From Candidatus Accumulibacter regalis (GTDB lineage Bacteria > Pseudomonadota > Gammaproteobacteria > Burkholderiales > Rhodocyclaceae): DNA of 64,000 nucleotides. Shown piece by piece: positions 56,259 through 64,000 of this stretch (positions are counted from its first letter, which is position 1; each line of letters begins with the position of its first letter). The notes beneath the pieces are model-generated. The model searched no databases and was not told where the DNA came from. It saw only the letters and a program-made list of their open reading frames with translations. The DNA is taken from assembly GCA_000585075.1 (NCBI GenBank), contig JEMY01000015.1:1-64000 (forward strand). Direction: 5' to 3'. Both the position numbers and the translations under genes were made by a program.

Positions 56259-56810
56259 ATGCCGCTGCCCCCCCCCACCGCCGAACGCACCCGCATGCAC
56301 GTCCGCAGCGTTCAGCTCGAGGGCTACAAGCGCAATGACGGCTGCTGGGACATCGAGGCGCGCCTACGGGACGTCAAGGATCACGACTATCCCCTGTCGT
56401 CGGGTCTGCGCAAGCAGGGCGAAGCGGTACACGACATGTGGGTGCGGGTGACCATTGATGCGCAGATGAACATCCTGGATGCGGCTGCCTGCGTCGATGC
56501 CATGCCGTATGTCGGCTACTGCGATCGGATTGCCCCGGATTACACGCAGCTGATCGGGCTCAATCTTTTTCATGGTTTCCGTACGGCAGTCAAGAATCTG
56601 TTTCGTAGCACGCGCGGTTGCTCGCATGTCAGCGAGCTGGTGACCTTTCTGCCGACTGCCGCGCTGCAGACCTTCGCCAGTGACGTACATGACAACGACG
56701 ATAATGGGCATAAGCCCTATCAGCTTGATCGTTGCCACGCGCTGGAGTCGCATTCGGACGCGGTTCAGCGCTATTACCCGCGCTGGTACCGTGGCCAGAA
56801 GCCCGGGTAG
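56259..56810 (+). CDS. DUF2889 family protein
   Basis: The 183-aa product starts with a Pro-rich segment, then HVRSVQLEGYKRNDGCWDIEARLRDVKDHDY in outline, YVGYCDRIAPDYTQLIGLNLFHGFR in outline, and RSTRGCSHVSELVTFLPTAALQTF in outline; this Cys-His-containing pattern is that of DUF2889. The function is unknown. The ATG at 56259 with CAGGAT upstream gives the conserved N terminus. It lies 76 nt before sucC. Confidence 0.82.
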   Translation: MPLPPPTAERTRMHVRSVQLEGYKRNDGCWDIEARLRDVKDHDYPLSSGLRKQGEAVHDMWVRVTIDAQMNILDAAACVDAMPYVGYCDRIAPDYTQLIGLNLFHGFRTAVKNLFRSTRGCSHVSELVTFLPTAALQTFASDVHDNDDNGHKPYQLDRCHALESHSDAVQRYYPRWYRGQKPG

Positions 56811-56826
56811 GACGTTCTGCCTGCGG

Positions 56827-56863
56827 TTCGTTACATTCGTTACCGTTCGTTACACTTCGCAAC
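56827..56863. repeat. Short tandem repeats (TTCGTTAC) upstream of sucC
   Basis: TTCGTTAC occurs at 56827, 56836 and 56846, and a degenerate TTCGCAAC at 56856, a spacing of 9-10 bp or about one helical turn. The array ends 23 nt before the sucC start. It could be an operator for a protein binding one DNA face or a leader element. Confidence 0.6.
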
Positions 56864-56886
56864 CTTAACTCAAGCAAGGAAAGCGC

Positions 56887-58047
56887 ATGAAAATTCACGA
56901 ATATCAGGGTAAGCAACTCCTGAAGAAATTCGGCGTTGCCGTTCCGCGCGGGGTCTTCTGCCAATCCGTCGATGAAGCGGTCAAGGCAGCCGAATCCCTG
57001 GGAGGCAATCTCTGGGTCGTCAAGGCCCAGATCCACGCAGGCGGCCGTGGCAAAGGCGGAGGTGTCAAGGTCGCCAAGTCGCTGGACGAAGTCCGCGAGT
57101 TTGCCGGCCAGATCCTCGGCATGCAGTTGGTGACGCACCAGACCGGGCCGGTCGGCCAGAAGGTCCGTCGCTTGCTGATCGAAGAGGGTGCCGACATCCG
57201 CAAGGAGTACTACGTTGCTGCGCTGACCGATCGCACCACCCAGACCGTGGCGATGATGGCCTCTTCCGAAGGCGGCATGGATATCGAGAAGGTCGCCCAC
57301 GATACGCCGGAGAAAATCCTCAAGGTCTTCGTCGACCCCGAGGAAGGTTTGAGCGCCAAGCAAGCGGCCGAACTAGCCACCGGCATCGGCGTTCCCGCCG
57401 CGTCGGTCGACAGCGCGGTCGCCGCGCTGCAGGGGCTTTTCAAGTGCTACATGGAAACCGACGCTTCGCTGGCCGAGATCAACCCGCTGATTCTCGAAGG
57501 CGATGGCAACATCAAGGCGATCGACGCCAAGTTCAACTTCGACTCCAACGCCCTTTATCGTCAGCCCGAGATCGTGGCTTTCCGCGACCTCGACGAAGAG
57601 GATCCTGACGAGCTCGAAGCGTCCAAGCACGACCTTTCCTACATTTCGCTCGATGGCAACATCGGCTGCCTGGTGAATGGTGCCGGCCTGGCGATGGCGA
57701 CCATGGACACCATCAAGTACTTCGGTGCCGAGCCTGCCAATTTCCTCGACGTCGGCGGCGGTGCAACCACCGACAAAGTCACCTCGGCCTTCCAGATCAT
57801 GCTCAAGAATCCCAAGGTCAAGGGCATTCTGGTTAACATTTTTGGCGGCATCATGCGTTGCGACACGATCGCCACCGGCGTCGTCGCGGCAGCCAGGGAA
57901 ACGCATCTCTCCGTCCCGCTGGTGGTGCGCATGAAGGGGACCAACGAAGATATCGGCAAGAAGATCCTGAGCGATTCCGGATTGCCGATCATCACTGCGG
58001 ATTCAATGGCTGACGCCGCCACCAAGATCGTTGCTGCGGTCAAGTAA
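56887..58047 (+). CDS. sucC: SucC, succinyl-CoA synthetase beta subunit
   Basis: The 386-aa ADP-forming subunit has an ATP-grasp fold ([42 protein letters not shown]) and the C-terminal ligase domain ([28 protein letters not shown]). With SucD it converts succinyl-CoA to succinate, making ATP or GTP. AAGGAAA precedes the ATG. Confidence 0.98.
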   Translation: MKIHEYQGKQLLKKFGVAVPRGVFCQSVDEAVKAAESLGGNLWVVKAQIHAGGRGKGGGVKVAKSLDEVREFAGQILGMQLVTHQTGPVGQKVRRLLIEEGADIRKEYYVAALTDRTTQTVAMMASSEGGMDIEKVAHDTPEKILKVFVDPEEGLSAKQAAELATGIGVPAASVDSAVAALQGLFKCYMETDASLAEINPLILEGDGNIKAIDAKFNFDSNALYRQPEIVAFRDLDEEDPDELEASKHDLSYISLDGNIGCLVNGAGLAMATMDTIKYFGAEPANFLDVGGGATTDKVTSAFQIMLKNPKVKGILVNIFGGIMRCDTIATGVVAAARETHLSVPLVVRMKGTNEDIGKKILSDSGLPIITADSMADAATKIVAAVK

Positions 58048-58056
58048 GGAGCCAAC

Positions 58057-58950
58057 ATGTCGATTCTGATCAACAAAGACACCAAAATCATCACCCAGGG
58101 CATGACCGGAAAGACCGGGCAGTTTCACACCGAGAAGTGCCAGGAATACGCTAACGGCAAGTACTGCTTCGTTGCCGGCGTCAACCCCAAGAAGGCCGGC
58201 GAGAGCCTGCTGGGCATCCCAATCTTTGGCTCGGTAAAGGACGCTGCTGCCGAGACCGGCGCCACTGTTTCGGTGATCTACGTACCGCCGCCAGGTGCCG
58301 CCGCTGCAATCTGGGAAGCCGTCGAAGCCGACCTCGACCTGGTGGTCTGTATTACCGAGGGTATTCCGGTTCGTGACATGCTCGTCGTGCGCAACCGGAT
58401 GAAAAAGCGCGAAGCCGCCGGCGGCAAGAAGACCCTGTTGCTTGGCCCGAACTGCCCCGGCCTGATTACCCCGGATGAAGTCAAGATCGGGATCATGCCA
58501 GGTCACATCCATCGCAAGGGCCGCATCGGCGTCGTTTCACGTTCCGGCACCTTGACCTACGAAGCCGTTGGCCAGTTGACCGAAATTGGTCTTGGTCAGT
58601 CGACGGCCGTCGGTACAGGCGGCGATCCGATCAATGGTCTCAAGCACATCGACATCATGCGCTTGTTCAACGACGATCCCGATACCGATGCCGTGATCAT
58701 GATCGGCGAAATCGGCGGCCCCGACGAAGCTGACGCCGCGATGTGGTGCAAGGCCAACATGAAGAAGCCCATCGTCGGCTTCATTGCTGGCGTTACCGCT
58801 CCGGCCGGCAAGCGCATGGGTCATGCCGGCGCGCTGATCTCCGGCGGCGCAGACACTGCTGATGCCAAGCTGGCGATCATGGAAGAGTGTGGTTTCACGG
58901 TGACGCGCGATCCGTCGGAAATGGGCAAACTGATCAAGAAACTGATCTAG
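58057..58950 (+). CDS. sucD: SucD, succinyl-CoA synthetase alpha subunit
   Basis: The 297-aa subunit has the CoA-binding Rossmann domain ([22 protein letters not shown]), [27 protein letters not shown] and the phosphohistidine loop [17 protein letters not shown] with the catalytic His at about residue 245. It starts 9 nt after sucC; a strong terminator follows. Confidence 0.98.
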   Translation: MSILINKDTKIITQGMTGKTGQFHTEKCQEYANGKYCFVAGVNPKKAGESLLGIPIFGSVKDAAAETGATVSVIYVPPPGAAAAIWEAVEADLDLVVCITEGIPVRDMLVVRNRMKKREAAGGKKTLLLGPNCPGLITPDEVKIGIMPGHIHRKGRIGVVSRSGTLTYEAVGQLTEIGLGQSTAVGTGGDPINGLKHIDIMRLFNDDPDTDAVIMIGEIGGPDEADAAMWCKANMKKPIVGFIAGVTAPAGKRMGHAGALISGGADTADAKLAIMEECGFTVTRDPSEMGKLIKKLI

Positions 58951-58980
58951 GCGCAGCCGTTTGGCTGAAGTCCAGGCAAG

Positions 58981-59008
58981 AAGGGCAGACCGCGGTCTGC
59001 CCTTTTTT
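58981..59008 (+). terminator. Rho-independent terminator of sucCD
   Basis: A perfect palindrome, AAGGGCAGAC with GTCTGCCCTT around CGCG, is followed by six T. Confidence 0.95.
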
Positions 59009-59148
59009 GTGGGCAAGCGCCGTGCGCCGATTGGGCGAGGCCATTTCCCGGTAGAATCGACGATGCAGGTTTGCCGTGTGGGTCATCGTGCAAGCAGGAC
59101 AATGCCTGCGCATCGTCAAACGACAAGTGTTACGAGTGCGAGAAGAAA

Positions 59149-60108
59149 ATGGCACTGTTTCTGAGTGAAAAGGATGTTGAGCAGCTGTTGACCATGCCGC
59201 TGGCGCTGGAGGCGGTCGAGGCAGCACATCGCCAGCTTTCGACCACGACGGCCTGCGACGTGCCACGGCAGCGAACGCGCCTGCCGCAGACGACGCTGCA
59301 TATCCTGCAGGGTGCCTTGCCGCAGCTGGACGCCATTGGCTACAAGGCCTATACCAGCAACCGCTCCGGCGTGCGCTTCCTGGTACACCTCTTCCAAGCG
59401 TCGACGGGCCGCCTGCAGGCGGTGATCGAGGCCGACCGCCTGGGCATGATGCGTACCGGGGCCGCCTCCGGCGTCGCCACCCGCTGGCTGGCCAGAGCCG
59501 ATGCGCAGGTCGCGGGTGTCTTTGGTGCCGGCTGGCAAGCCGAAGGGCATATCGAAGCGATTGCTGCCGTGCGACCACTACGGCGCGTGAAAGTGTACGC
59601 GCGGCGTGCCGATCGGCTGGCGGCATTCTGCACACGGCTGGCAGAACGGCTGGGTATCGAAATCGTGGCCGCAGCGTCGCCGGAAGAGGTGGTGCGCGGC
59701 AGCGATATCGTCAGTACGGTCACCACCGCCTCTGCGCCGCTGTTCGCCGCCGAGTGGCTATCGCCGGGCACGCACGTCAATGGCGCCGGCTCCAATTCGC
59801 TGATCCGCCGCGAAATCGGCGAAGACGTTCTGAAACGCTGCTCGGCGATCGTCGTCGACAGCGTTCAGACGGCGCTTTGCGAAGCCGGCGACCTGTTGCC
59901 CTTGCTCGAGAAAGGGCGCCTGCAGGCGCGCTCCCTGATCGAGCTCGGCGACGTGATCTGCGGCCGCCATGCGGGGCGTTCGACGGCAGACGAGATCACG
60001 CTCTTCGAGTCACAGGGCATGGCCGTCCAGGACCTGGCGCTCGCCGTGCGCCTCGAGGCTCTGGCACGTGAGCGTGGCCTGGGTCTCGAATTGCCTTATG
60101 GCGGCTAG
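59149..60108 (+). CDS. Ornithine cyclodeaminase/mu-crystallin family protein
   Basis: The 319-aa NAD(P)-dependent protein shows YTSNRSGVRFLVHLFQASTGRLQAVIEADRLGMMRTGAASGVATRWLA in outline, the Rossmann motif GVFGAGWQAEGHIEAI, GSDIVSTVTTASAPLF and GTHVNGAGSN. Family members include ornithine cyclodeaminase, pyrroline-2-carboxylate/imine reductases and alanine dehydrogenases; the reaction cannot be chosen from sequence alone. The ATG at 59149 is taken because the upstream extension is not family-like. Confidence 0.88.
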   Translation: MALFLSEKDVEQLLTMPLALEAVEAAHRQLSTTTACDVPRQRTRLPQTTLHILQGALPQLDAIGYKAYTSNRSGVRFLVHLFQASTGRLQAVIEADRLGMMRTGAASGVATRWLARADAQVAGVFGAGWQAEGHIEAIAAVRPLRRVKVYARRADRLAAFCTRLAERLGIEIVAAASPEEVVRGSDIVSTVTTASAPLFAAEWLSPGTHVNGAGSNSLIRREIGEDVLKRCSAIVVDSVQTALCEAGDLLPLLEKGRLQARSLIELGDVICGRHAGRSTADEITLFESQGMAVQDLALAVRLEALARERGLGLELPYGG

Positions 60109-60277
60109 TGTTGGCACAATGTCTGCCTGAGGGCGTTTCTGAGCGGTCGCAGCGTTGGCGGCACCGTACGCGCCGGCGCGCGGCGCGCAGCGAATGCCCG
60201 CTCGCCGGCGAGCCGCAGGAGGCGGGCGAAGTGAAGGGTAGCCGCCCTGGCTGGCCGACCAGTTTGGTGGAGAAGAG

Positions 60278-61108
60278 GTGACGAACAGTCTCTTGGGCGC
60301 GCTGGCAATGGTCATGCGTACCGACCCCGGACTGGTGCGGGGACAGAACGAGGATTCGGTCTTCGTCGACGCCGATCGGGGCCTGGCCATTCTGGCCGAC
60401 GGCATGGGTGGCTATCAGGCAGGCGAAGTCGCCAGCAACATGGCGACGACGCTCCTGTCGAGTGGCCTGCAACGAGCATTCAAGACCTGTGCCGCACATA
60501 CCATCGACCAGGGTAGCGGGCAATTGTTTGCGCAGCGAGCGCTGGTTGAACAGATCGCCGCGGTCAACTCGGCGATCTATCGTGCGGCCGAGGATCAGTC
60601 GCGCTTCGGCGGCATGGGCACCACGCTTGTCGCTGCCGTCTTTTGCGACGATCGGATGGTCGTCGCGCATATCGGTGATTCGCGTCTCTATCGCTTGCGG
60701 GGTGACGAGTTCGTGGCTTTGACGCGCGACCACTCCTTGTTGCAGGAACAACTCGACTGTGGCCAAATCTCGGCCGAAGAGGCGCGCTACTCGGTCAATC
60801 GCAATCTGGTGACCCGTGCCGTCGGCGTCGATCCGCAGGTAGAGGCAGAGGTGCACACGCACGTGGTTCACCCGGGTGACGTTTACCTGCTCTGCTCGGA
60901 TGGCCTCTACGACTTGCTGGAAACAGCCGAGATTCAACACCTGCTGGAGATGTTCGGCGCCAACCTTGACCTTGCGGCAATGCAGTTGATACAGCTCGCC
61001 AACGACAACGGTGGAGACGACAACATCTCGGTGGTGGTGGTCAAGGTCTTGCGGGAGTTCCCCGCGCCTCCCGGGCGCTGGTCGAAACTCTTGTCATTGT
61101 TTAGATAA
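60278..61108 (+). CDS. PP2C-family Ser/Thr protein phosphatase (Stp1-like)
   Basis: The 276-aa phosphatase has the PP2C metal-binding motifs: RGQNEDSVFVD, LADGMGGYQAGEVAS, GMGTTLVAAVF, VAHIGDSRLYRLR, LTRDHSL, LLCSDGLYDLLE and GGDDNISVVVV. It has no membrane segment. The GTG at 60278 follows GGAGAAGAG closely. It lies 14 nt before an FHA gene, suggesting a phospho-signalling unit; no kinase gene is in the window. Confidence 0.92.
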   Translation: MTNSLLGALAMVMRTDPGLVRGQNEDSVFVDADRGLAILADGMGGYQAGEVASNMATTLLSSGLQRAFKTCAAHTIDQGSGQLFAQRALVEQIAAVNSAIYRAAEDQSRFGGMGTTLVAAVFCDDRMVVAHIGDSRLYRLRGDEFVALTRDHSLLQEQLDCGQISAEEARYSVNRNLVTRAVGVDPQVEAEVHTHVVHPGDVYLLCSDGLYDLLETAEIQHLLEMFGANLDLAAMQLIQLANDNGGDDNISVVVVKVLREFPAPPGRWSKLLSLFR

Positions 61109-61122
61109 GGACGAAAAAGGCG

Positions 61123-61815
61123 ATGGCAAAGCTCATACTCAGCATGGATGGTCTGGTACTCAAGGAGATCCCGCTGCTCAAGGAGCGCATGAGTATTGGC
61201 CGCAAGGCGCATAACGACATCCAGATCGACAACATGGCGATCAGCGGTGAACATGCAGCAGTGGTGACCATACTCAATGATTCCTTCCTCGAGGACCTGA
61301 ACAGTACCAACGGTACGCTGGTCAACGGCCAGTCGGTCAAGAAGCATTTCCTCAAGGACGGTGATGTGATCGAACTGGGCAAGTACAAGATGAAATACCT
61401 CGCCGCGCCGGTAACCCAGGGCGATACGGCAGACTACGACAAAAGCATGTTGTTTCAGTCCGGGCCGCTCCCCGATGTAGCCACTCTGGGCGATCCCATG
61501 GTCGCTGCAGCAGGGCACAGGTCGGTTGCCGCAGTGGCCAGCGCGGCCCCTTCTGGCGCGGCCATCCAGTTGCTCAATGGCGCCAACGCTGGCCGACAAC
61601 TGTTGCTGACCAAGACGCTGACCACGCTTGGCAAGCCTGGCTTGCAGGTGGCAGTGATCGCCAGGAAGCCGAACGGTTACTTCCTGACGCACGTTGAGGG
61701 CGCCAGCTTTCCGACGGTGAACGGAAAGACCATTGGCGCGCAGGCCCATCCTCTGGCGGACCATGATGTGATCGAACTTGCCGGTGTGAAAATGCATTTC
61801 TCCATCAAAGTCTGA
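61123..61815 (+). CDS. FHA-domain protein
   Basis: The 230-aa product has an N-terminal forkhead-associated domain (MSIGRKAHNDIQIDNMAISGEHAAV in outline, FLEDLNSTNGTLVNGQ), which binds phosphothreonine. A second region at about residues 145-228 (IQLLNGANAGRQLLLTKTLTTLGKPG; GVKMHFSIKV) repeats the overall fold weakly and may be a degenerate second FHA domain. It probably works with the upstream phosphatase. Confidence 0.9.
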   Translation: MAKLILSMDGLVLKEIPLLKERMSIGRKAHNDIQIDNMAISGEHAAVVTILNDSFLEDLNSTNGTLVNGQSVKKHFLKDGDVIELGKYKMKYLAAPVTQGDTADYDKSMLFQSGPLPDVATLGDPMVAAAGHRSVAAVASAAPSGAAIQLLNGANAGRQLLLTKTLTTLGKPGLQVAVIARKPNGYFLTHVEGASFPTVNGKTIGAQAHPLADHDVIELAGVKMHFSIKV

Positions 61816-61909
61816 TGGGCGATCATTGCTGCCTGCGCGGAGCCTCTGGGCGCCGGCGCAACGGCAGCAGGCAGCAGGTCCCAAGAACGGAGGGTGCGGC
61901 GGAGCGATC

Positions 61910-62677
61910 ATGAAAGTCAGGGTGCTGGGCTGTAGTGGCGGAATTGGCGGGCGCCACCTGCGGACGACGTCAATGCTCGTCGACGATGACATCCTGGTCG
62001 ATGCAGGAACCGGGGTCGCCGATCTGTCGCGTTCACAGCTGGCCTGCATCGACCATGTCTTTCTGACCCATTCGCATCTCGATCACATTGCTTCGCTGCC
62101 ATTGCTGATCGATTCGGTCAGCGACCTGCGCGCGAAGCCACTGATCGTCTATGCGACGGCAGCCACCCTGGCCATCATTGCCAAGCATATTTTCAACTGG
62201 GCCATCTGGCCTGATTTCAGTGTCATTCCGAGTCGCGAGCACCCGGTCATGCAGTACCAGACGATCGAGATTGGCCACTCTGTCCGCCTCGGCGAGCGAA
62301 CGATCACCGCGTTGCCCGCCGAGCATACCGTTCCAGCGGTTGGTTATCAGCTCGACTCGGGGTCTGGAAGTCTGGTGTTTACCGGCGATACGACCGTCAA
62401 TGACTCGTTCTGGCCGGTGGTCAACGGCATTGCCAATCTACGCTATCTGTTGATCGAAACGGCCTTCGCCAATCGGGAACAGCGGCTGGCCGAGATTTCG
62501 AAACACCTTTGCCCGAGTATGCTCGCCGGCGAACTGCGCAAGCTGGCGATCACTGCAGAGATCCATATCAGCCATCTCAAGCCCGGCCAGGCCGAACTGA
62601 CCATGGCCGAGATTCAGGCCTGTGCCGGCCACTTGCGGCCGACGATGTTGCAGAACAATCAGGTTTTCGAATTCTGA
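61910..62677 (+). CDS. Metallo-beta-lactamase-fold hydrolase, class II cyclic-nucleotide PDE-like
   Basis: The 255-aa product starts MKVRVLGCSGGIGG and has the metal motif THSHLDHIASLPLLIDS, which is close to the class II 3',5'-cyclic nucleotide phosphodiesterase pattern HxHLDHxxS. LPAEHTVPAVGYQL, FTGDTTVNDSFW and HISHLKPGQ complete the site. cAMP or cGMP as substrate is inferred. The ATG at 61910 follows GGAG. It is the third gene of the phosphatase-FHA group. Confidence 0.82.
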   Translation: MKVRVLGCSGGIGGRHLRTTSMLVDDDILVDAGTGVADLSRSQLACIDHVFLTHSHLDHIASLPLLIDSVSDLRAKPLIVYATAATLAIIAKHIFNWAIWPDFSVIPSREHPVMQYQTIEIGHSVRLGERTITALPAEHTVPAVGYQLDSGSGSLVFTGDTTVNDSFWPVVNGIANLRYLLIETAFANREQRLAEISKHLCPSMLAGELRKLAITAEIHISHLKPGQAELTMAEIQACAGHLRPTMLQNNQVFEF

Positions 62678-62760
62678 GGTCTTGCCGGTCGGGGCACAGG
62701 ATGAGGCTCGGCGCGCAGCGCTGGTCGCTGCGCTGGTGTATGTCCGGGCGCGGCGCATCT

Positions 62761-63303
62761 TCAGGAATAGGCCTCGGCGAGCCTGAGCGGCGTCCCCAAC
62801 TGGTCCTTGGCGGACAGGCATGGCGCCTCATCCAGGGGCCAGTCGACGCCGATTTCCGGGTCGTTCCACAGCACACAGCGCTCGTGTTCCGGCGCGTAAT
62901 ACTCGGTCGTCTTGTAGAGAAAATCAGCCGTTTCCGAAAGCACCAGGAAGCCGTGCGCGAAGCCGGGTGGAACCCACAACATGCGTTGATTCTCGTCGGA
63001 AAGCTCGACTCCCTCCCAGCGGCCGAAGTGCGGCGAAGAGCGGCGCAGATCGACGGCGACGTCGAAGACCGCGCCGCTGGTGACCCGTACCAGCTTCCCC
63101 TGTGGTTGCAGAAGCTGATAATGCAGCCCGCGTAACACGCCCTTGCGCGAGCGGGAATGGTTATCCTGGACAAAATTCAGGTTCAGTCCCAGGGCAGCGA
63201 AAGCCTTGCCGTTCCAGCTCTCCAGGAAGAAGCCGCGAGCGTCGCCGAAAACCTTGGGTTCGACGATCATCACGTCGGGCAGGCGGGTGGAAATCAGTTT
63301 CAT
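62761..63303 (-). CDS. rfbC: RfbC/RmlC, dTDP-4-dehydrorhamnose 3,5-epimerase
   Basis: The 180-aa cupin enzyme shows FVQDNHSRSRKGVLRGLHYQ with the catalytic His, GAVFDVAVDLRRSSPHFGRW, NQRMLWVPPGFAHGFLVLSE and TEYYAPEHERCVLWNDPEIGVDWP in outline. It performs the third step of dTDP-L-rhamnose synthesis for surface polysaccharide. It lies 80 nt downstream of rfbA. Confidence 0.96.
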   Translation of the reverse strand: MKLISTRLPDVMIVEPKVFGDARGFFLESWNGKAFAALGLNLNFVQDNHSRSRKGVLRGLHYQLLQPQGKLVRVTSGAVFDVAVDLRRSSPHFGRWEGVELSDENQRMLWVPPGFAHGFLVLSETADFLYKTTEYYAPEHERCVLWNDPEIGVDWPLDEAPCLSAKDQLGTPLRLAEAYS

Positions 63304-63383
63304 CGGTCATGCGCTCGCAGGAAGTTAAGGGAGCGAGTGGCGGGCAGCAGTCACCTTGCCAGTGGCGGCGGCAGGAACAGGCC

Positions 63384-64000
63384 TTACTCGTCCAGCAGCG
63401 CCAGCAGGTACTGCCCATAGAGGTTCTTCTTCATCGGTTCGGCCAGTGCTTGCAGCTGTTCGGCGGTGATACAGCCCTGGTGGAAAGCGATCTCCTCCGG
63501 GCAGGCGATCTTCAGGCCCTGCCGTTTTTCGATCGTCTGAATGAACATGCTGGCTTCGAGCAGTGACTCGTGGGTGCCCGTATCCAGCCAGGCATGGCCA
63601 CGCCCCATGATCGAAACGCCCAGCTCGCCCCATTCCAGGTACTGGCGGTTGACGTCGGTGATTTCGAGCTCGCCGCGTGGCGAAGGCTTCAGACTGCGCG
63701 CCACGTCGACCACCCGATCGTCATAAAAATACAAGCCGGTGACGGCGTAGTGCGATTTCGGTCTGGCCGGTTTCTCTTCCAGGCTGATGGCGCGTCCCTC
63801 CTTGTCGAACTCGACGACGCCGTAACGTTCGGGATCATGGACGCGGTAGGCAAACACCGTTGCACCCTGCTGCTGCGCATTCACGGCCTGCAGATCGTTG
63901 GCAATCTCGTGCCCGTAGAAAATGTTGTCGCCGAGCACCAGCGCCGAAGGTCCGTTGCCGACAAAATCGGCGCCGATGATGAATGCCTGCGCCAGCCCGT
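63384..64000 (-). CDS. rfbA: RfbA/RmlA, glucose-1-phosphate thymidylyltransferase (5' part outside window)
   Basis: Only the C-terminal 205 or so residues are in the window; the reading frame runs past 64000. It shows [61 protein letters not shown] in outline, [11 protein letters not shown] and [16 protein letters not shown]. It makes dTDP-glucose from dTTP and glucose 1-phosphate, the first step toward dTDP-rhamnose. Confidence 0.95.
   Translation of the reverse strand, partial: GLAQAFIIGADFVGNGPSALVLGDNIFYGHEIANDLQAVNAQQQGATVFAYRVHDPERYGVVEFDKEGRAISLEEKPARPKSHYAVTGLYFYDDRVVDVARSLKPSPRGELEITDVNRQYLEWGELGVSIMGRGHAWLDTGTHESLLEASMFIQTIEKRQGLKIACPEEIAFHQGCITAEQLQALAEPMKKNLYGQYLLALLDE

Overview
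The window is a high-GC proteobacterial chromosome segment, most likely from a betaproteobacterium close to the Rhodocyclales (Accumulibacter/Dechloromonas-like). Reasons: flagellar gene content and order, the neighbourhood OmpA-ubiG-gph, a circularly permuted (two-piece) tmRNA of the kind known in some betaproteobacteria, and a 180-kDa-class NAD glutamate dehydrogenase. The species is inferred from gene content only. No insertion sequence, prophage, rRNA or CRISPR array was seen.

Positions 1-31591 hold a nearly complete flagellar regulon. It starts with the end of flhF (apparently frameshifted), then flhG, fliA, motC and motD. flgN-flgM-flgA run leftward and flgBCDEFGHIJKL rightward. A small lipoprotein gene meets the leftward block fliR-Q-P-O-N-M-L-K-J-I-H-G-F tail to tail. 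A FleS/FlrB-type kinase, a FleR/FlrC-type sigma-54 activator and fliE follow rightward. Promoters readable in the DNA fit a tiered system: sigma-54 sites before flgB, fliE and fliK (perhaps fliF), and sigma-28 sites before flgM and flgK. A perfect 15-bp palindrome, CGGCAAA-W-TTTGCCG, occurs three times, each time linked to one of the sigma-54 units, and is a candidate activator site. flhA, flhB, flagellin and chemotaxis genes are not in the window.

Positions 31690-31980 encode the permuted tmRNA (tag ANDERFAMAA). Then come a SulP transporter, a leftward mfd-DAHP synthase pair, a sirtuin, two nearly identical OmpA-like genes flanking an MtaD-type deaminase, ubiG, gph, a small CbiX-type chelatase, trmO, a secreted Pro/Tyr/Gly-rich protein, pdxH and an M61 aminopeptidase.

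Positions 48800-56060 form an amino-acid catabolic group: a Glu/Asp-type binding protein, periplasmic L-asparaginase and NAD-glutamate dehydrogenase, followed by a DUF2889 protein and sucCD, so carbon from Asn/Asp/Glu could feed the TCA cycle. After a strong terminator come an ornithine cyclodeaminase-family gene, a PP2C phosphatase-FHA-cyclic nucleotide PDE-like trio, and rfbC plus a partial rfbA (dTDP-rhamnose) at the right edge.
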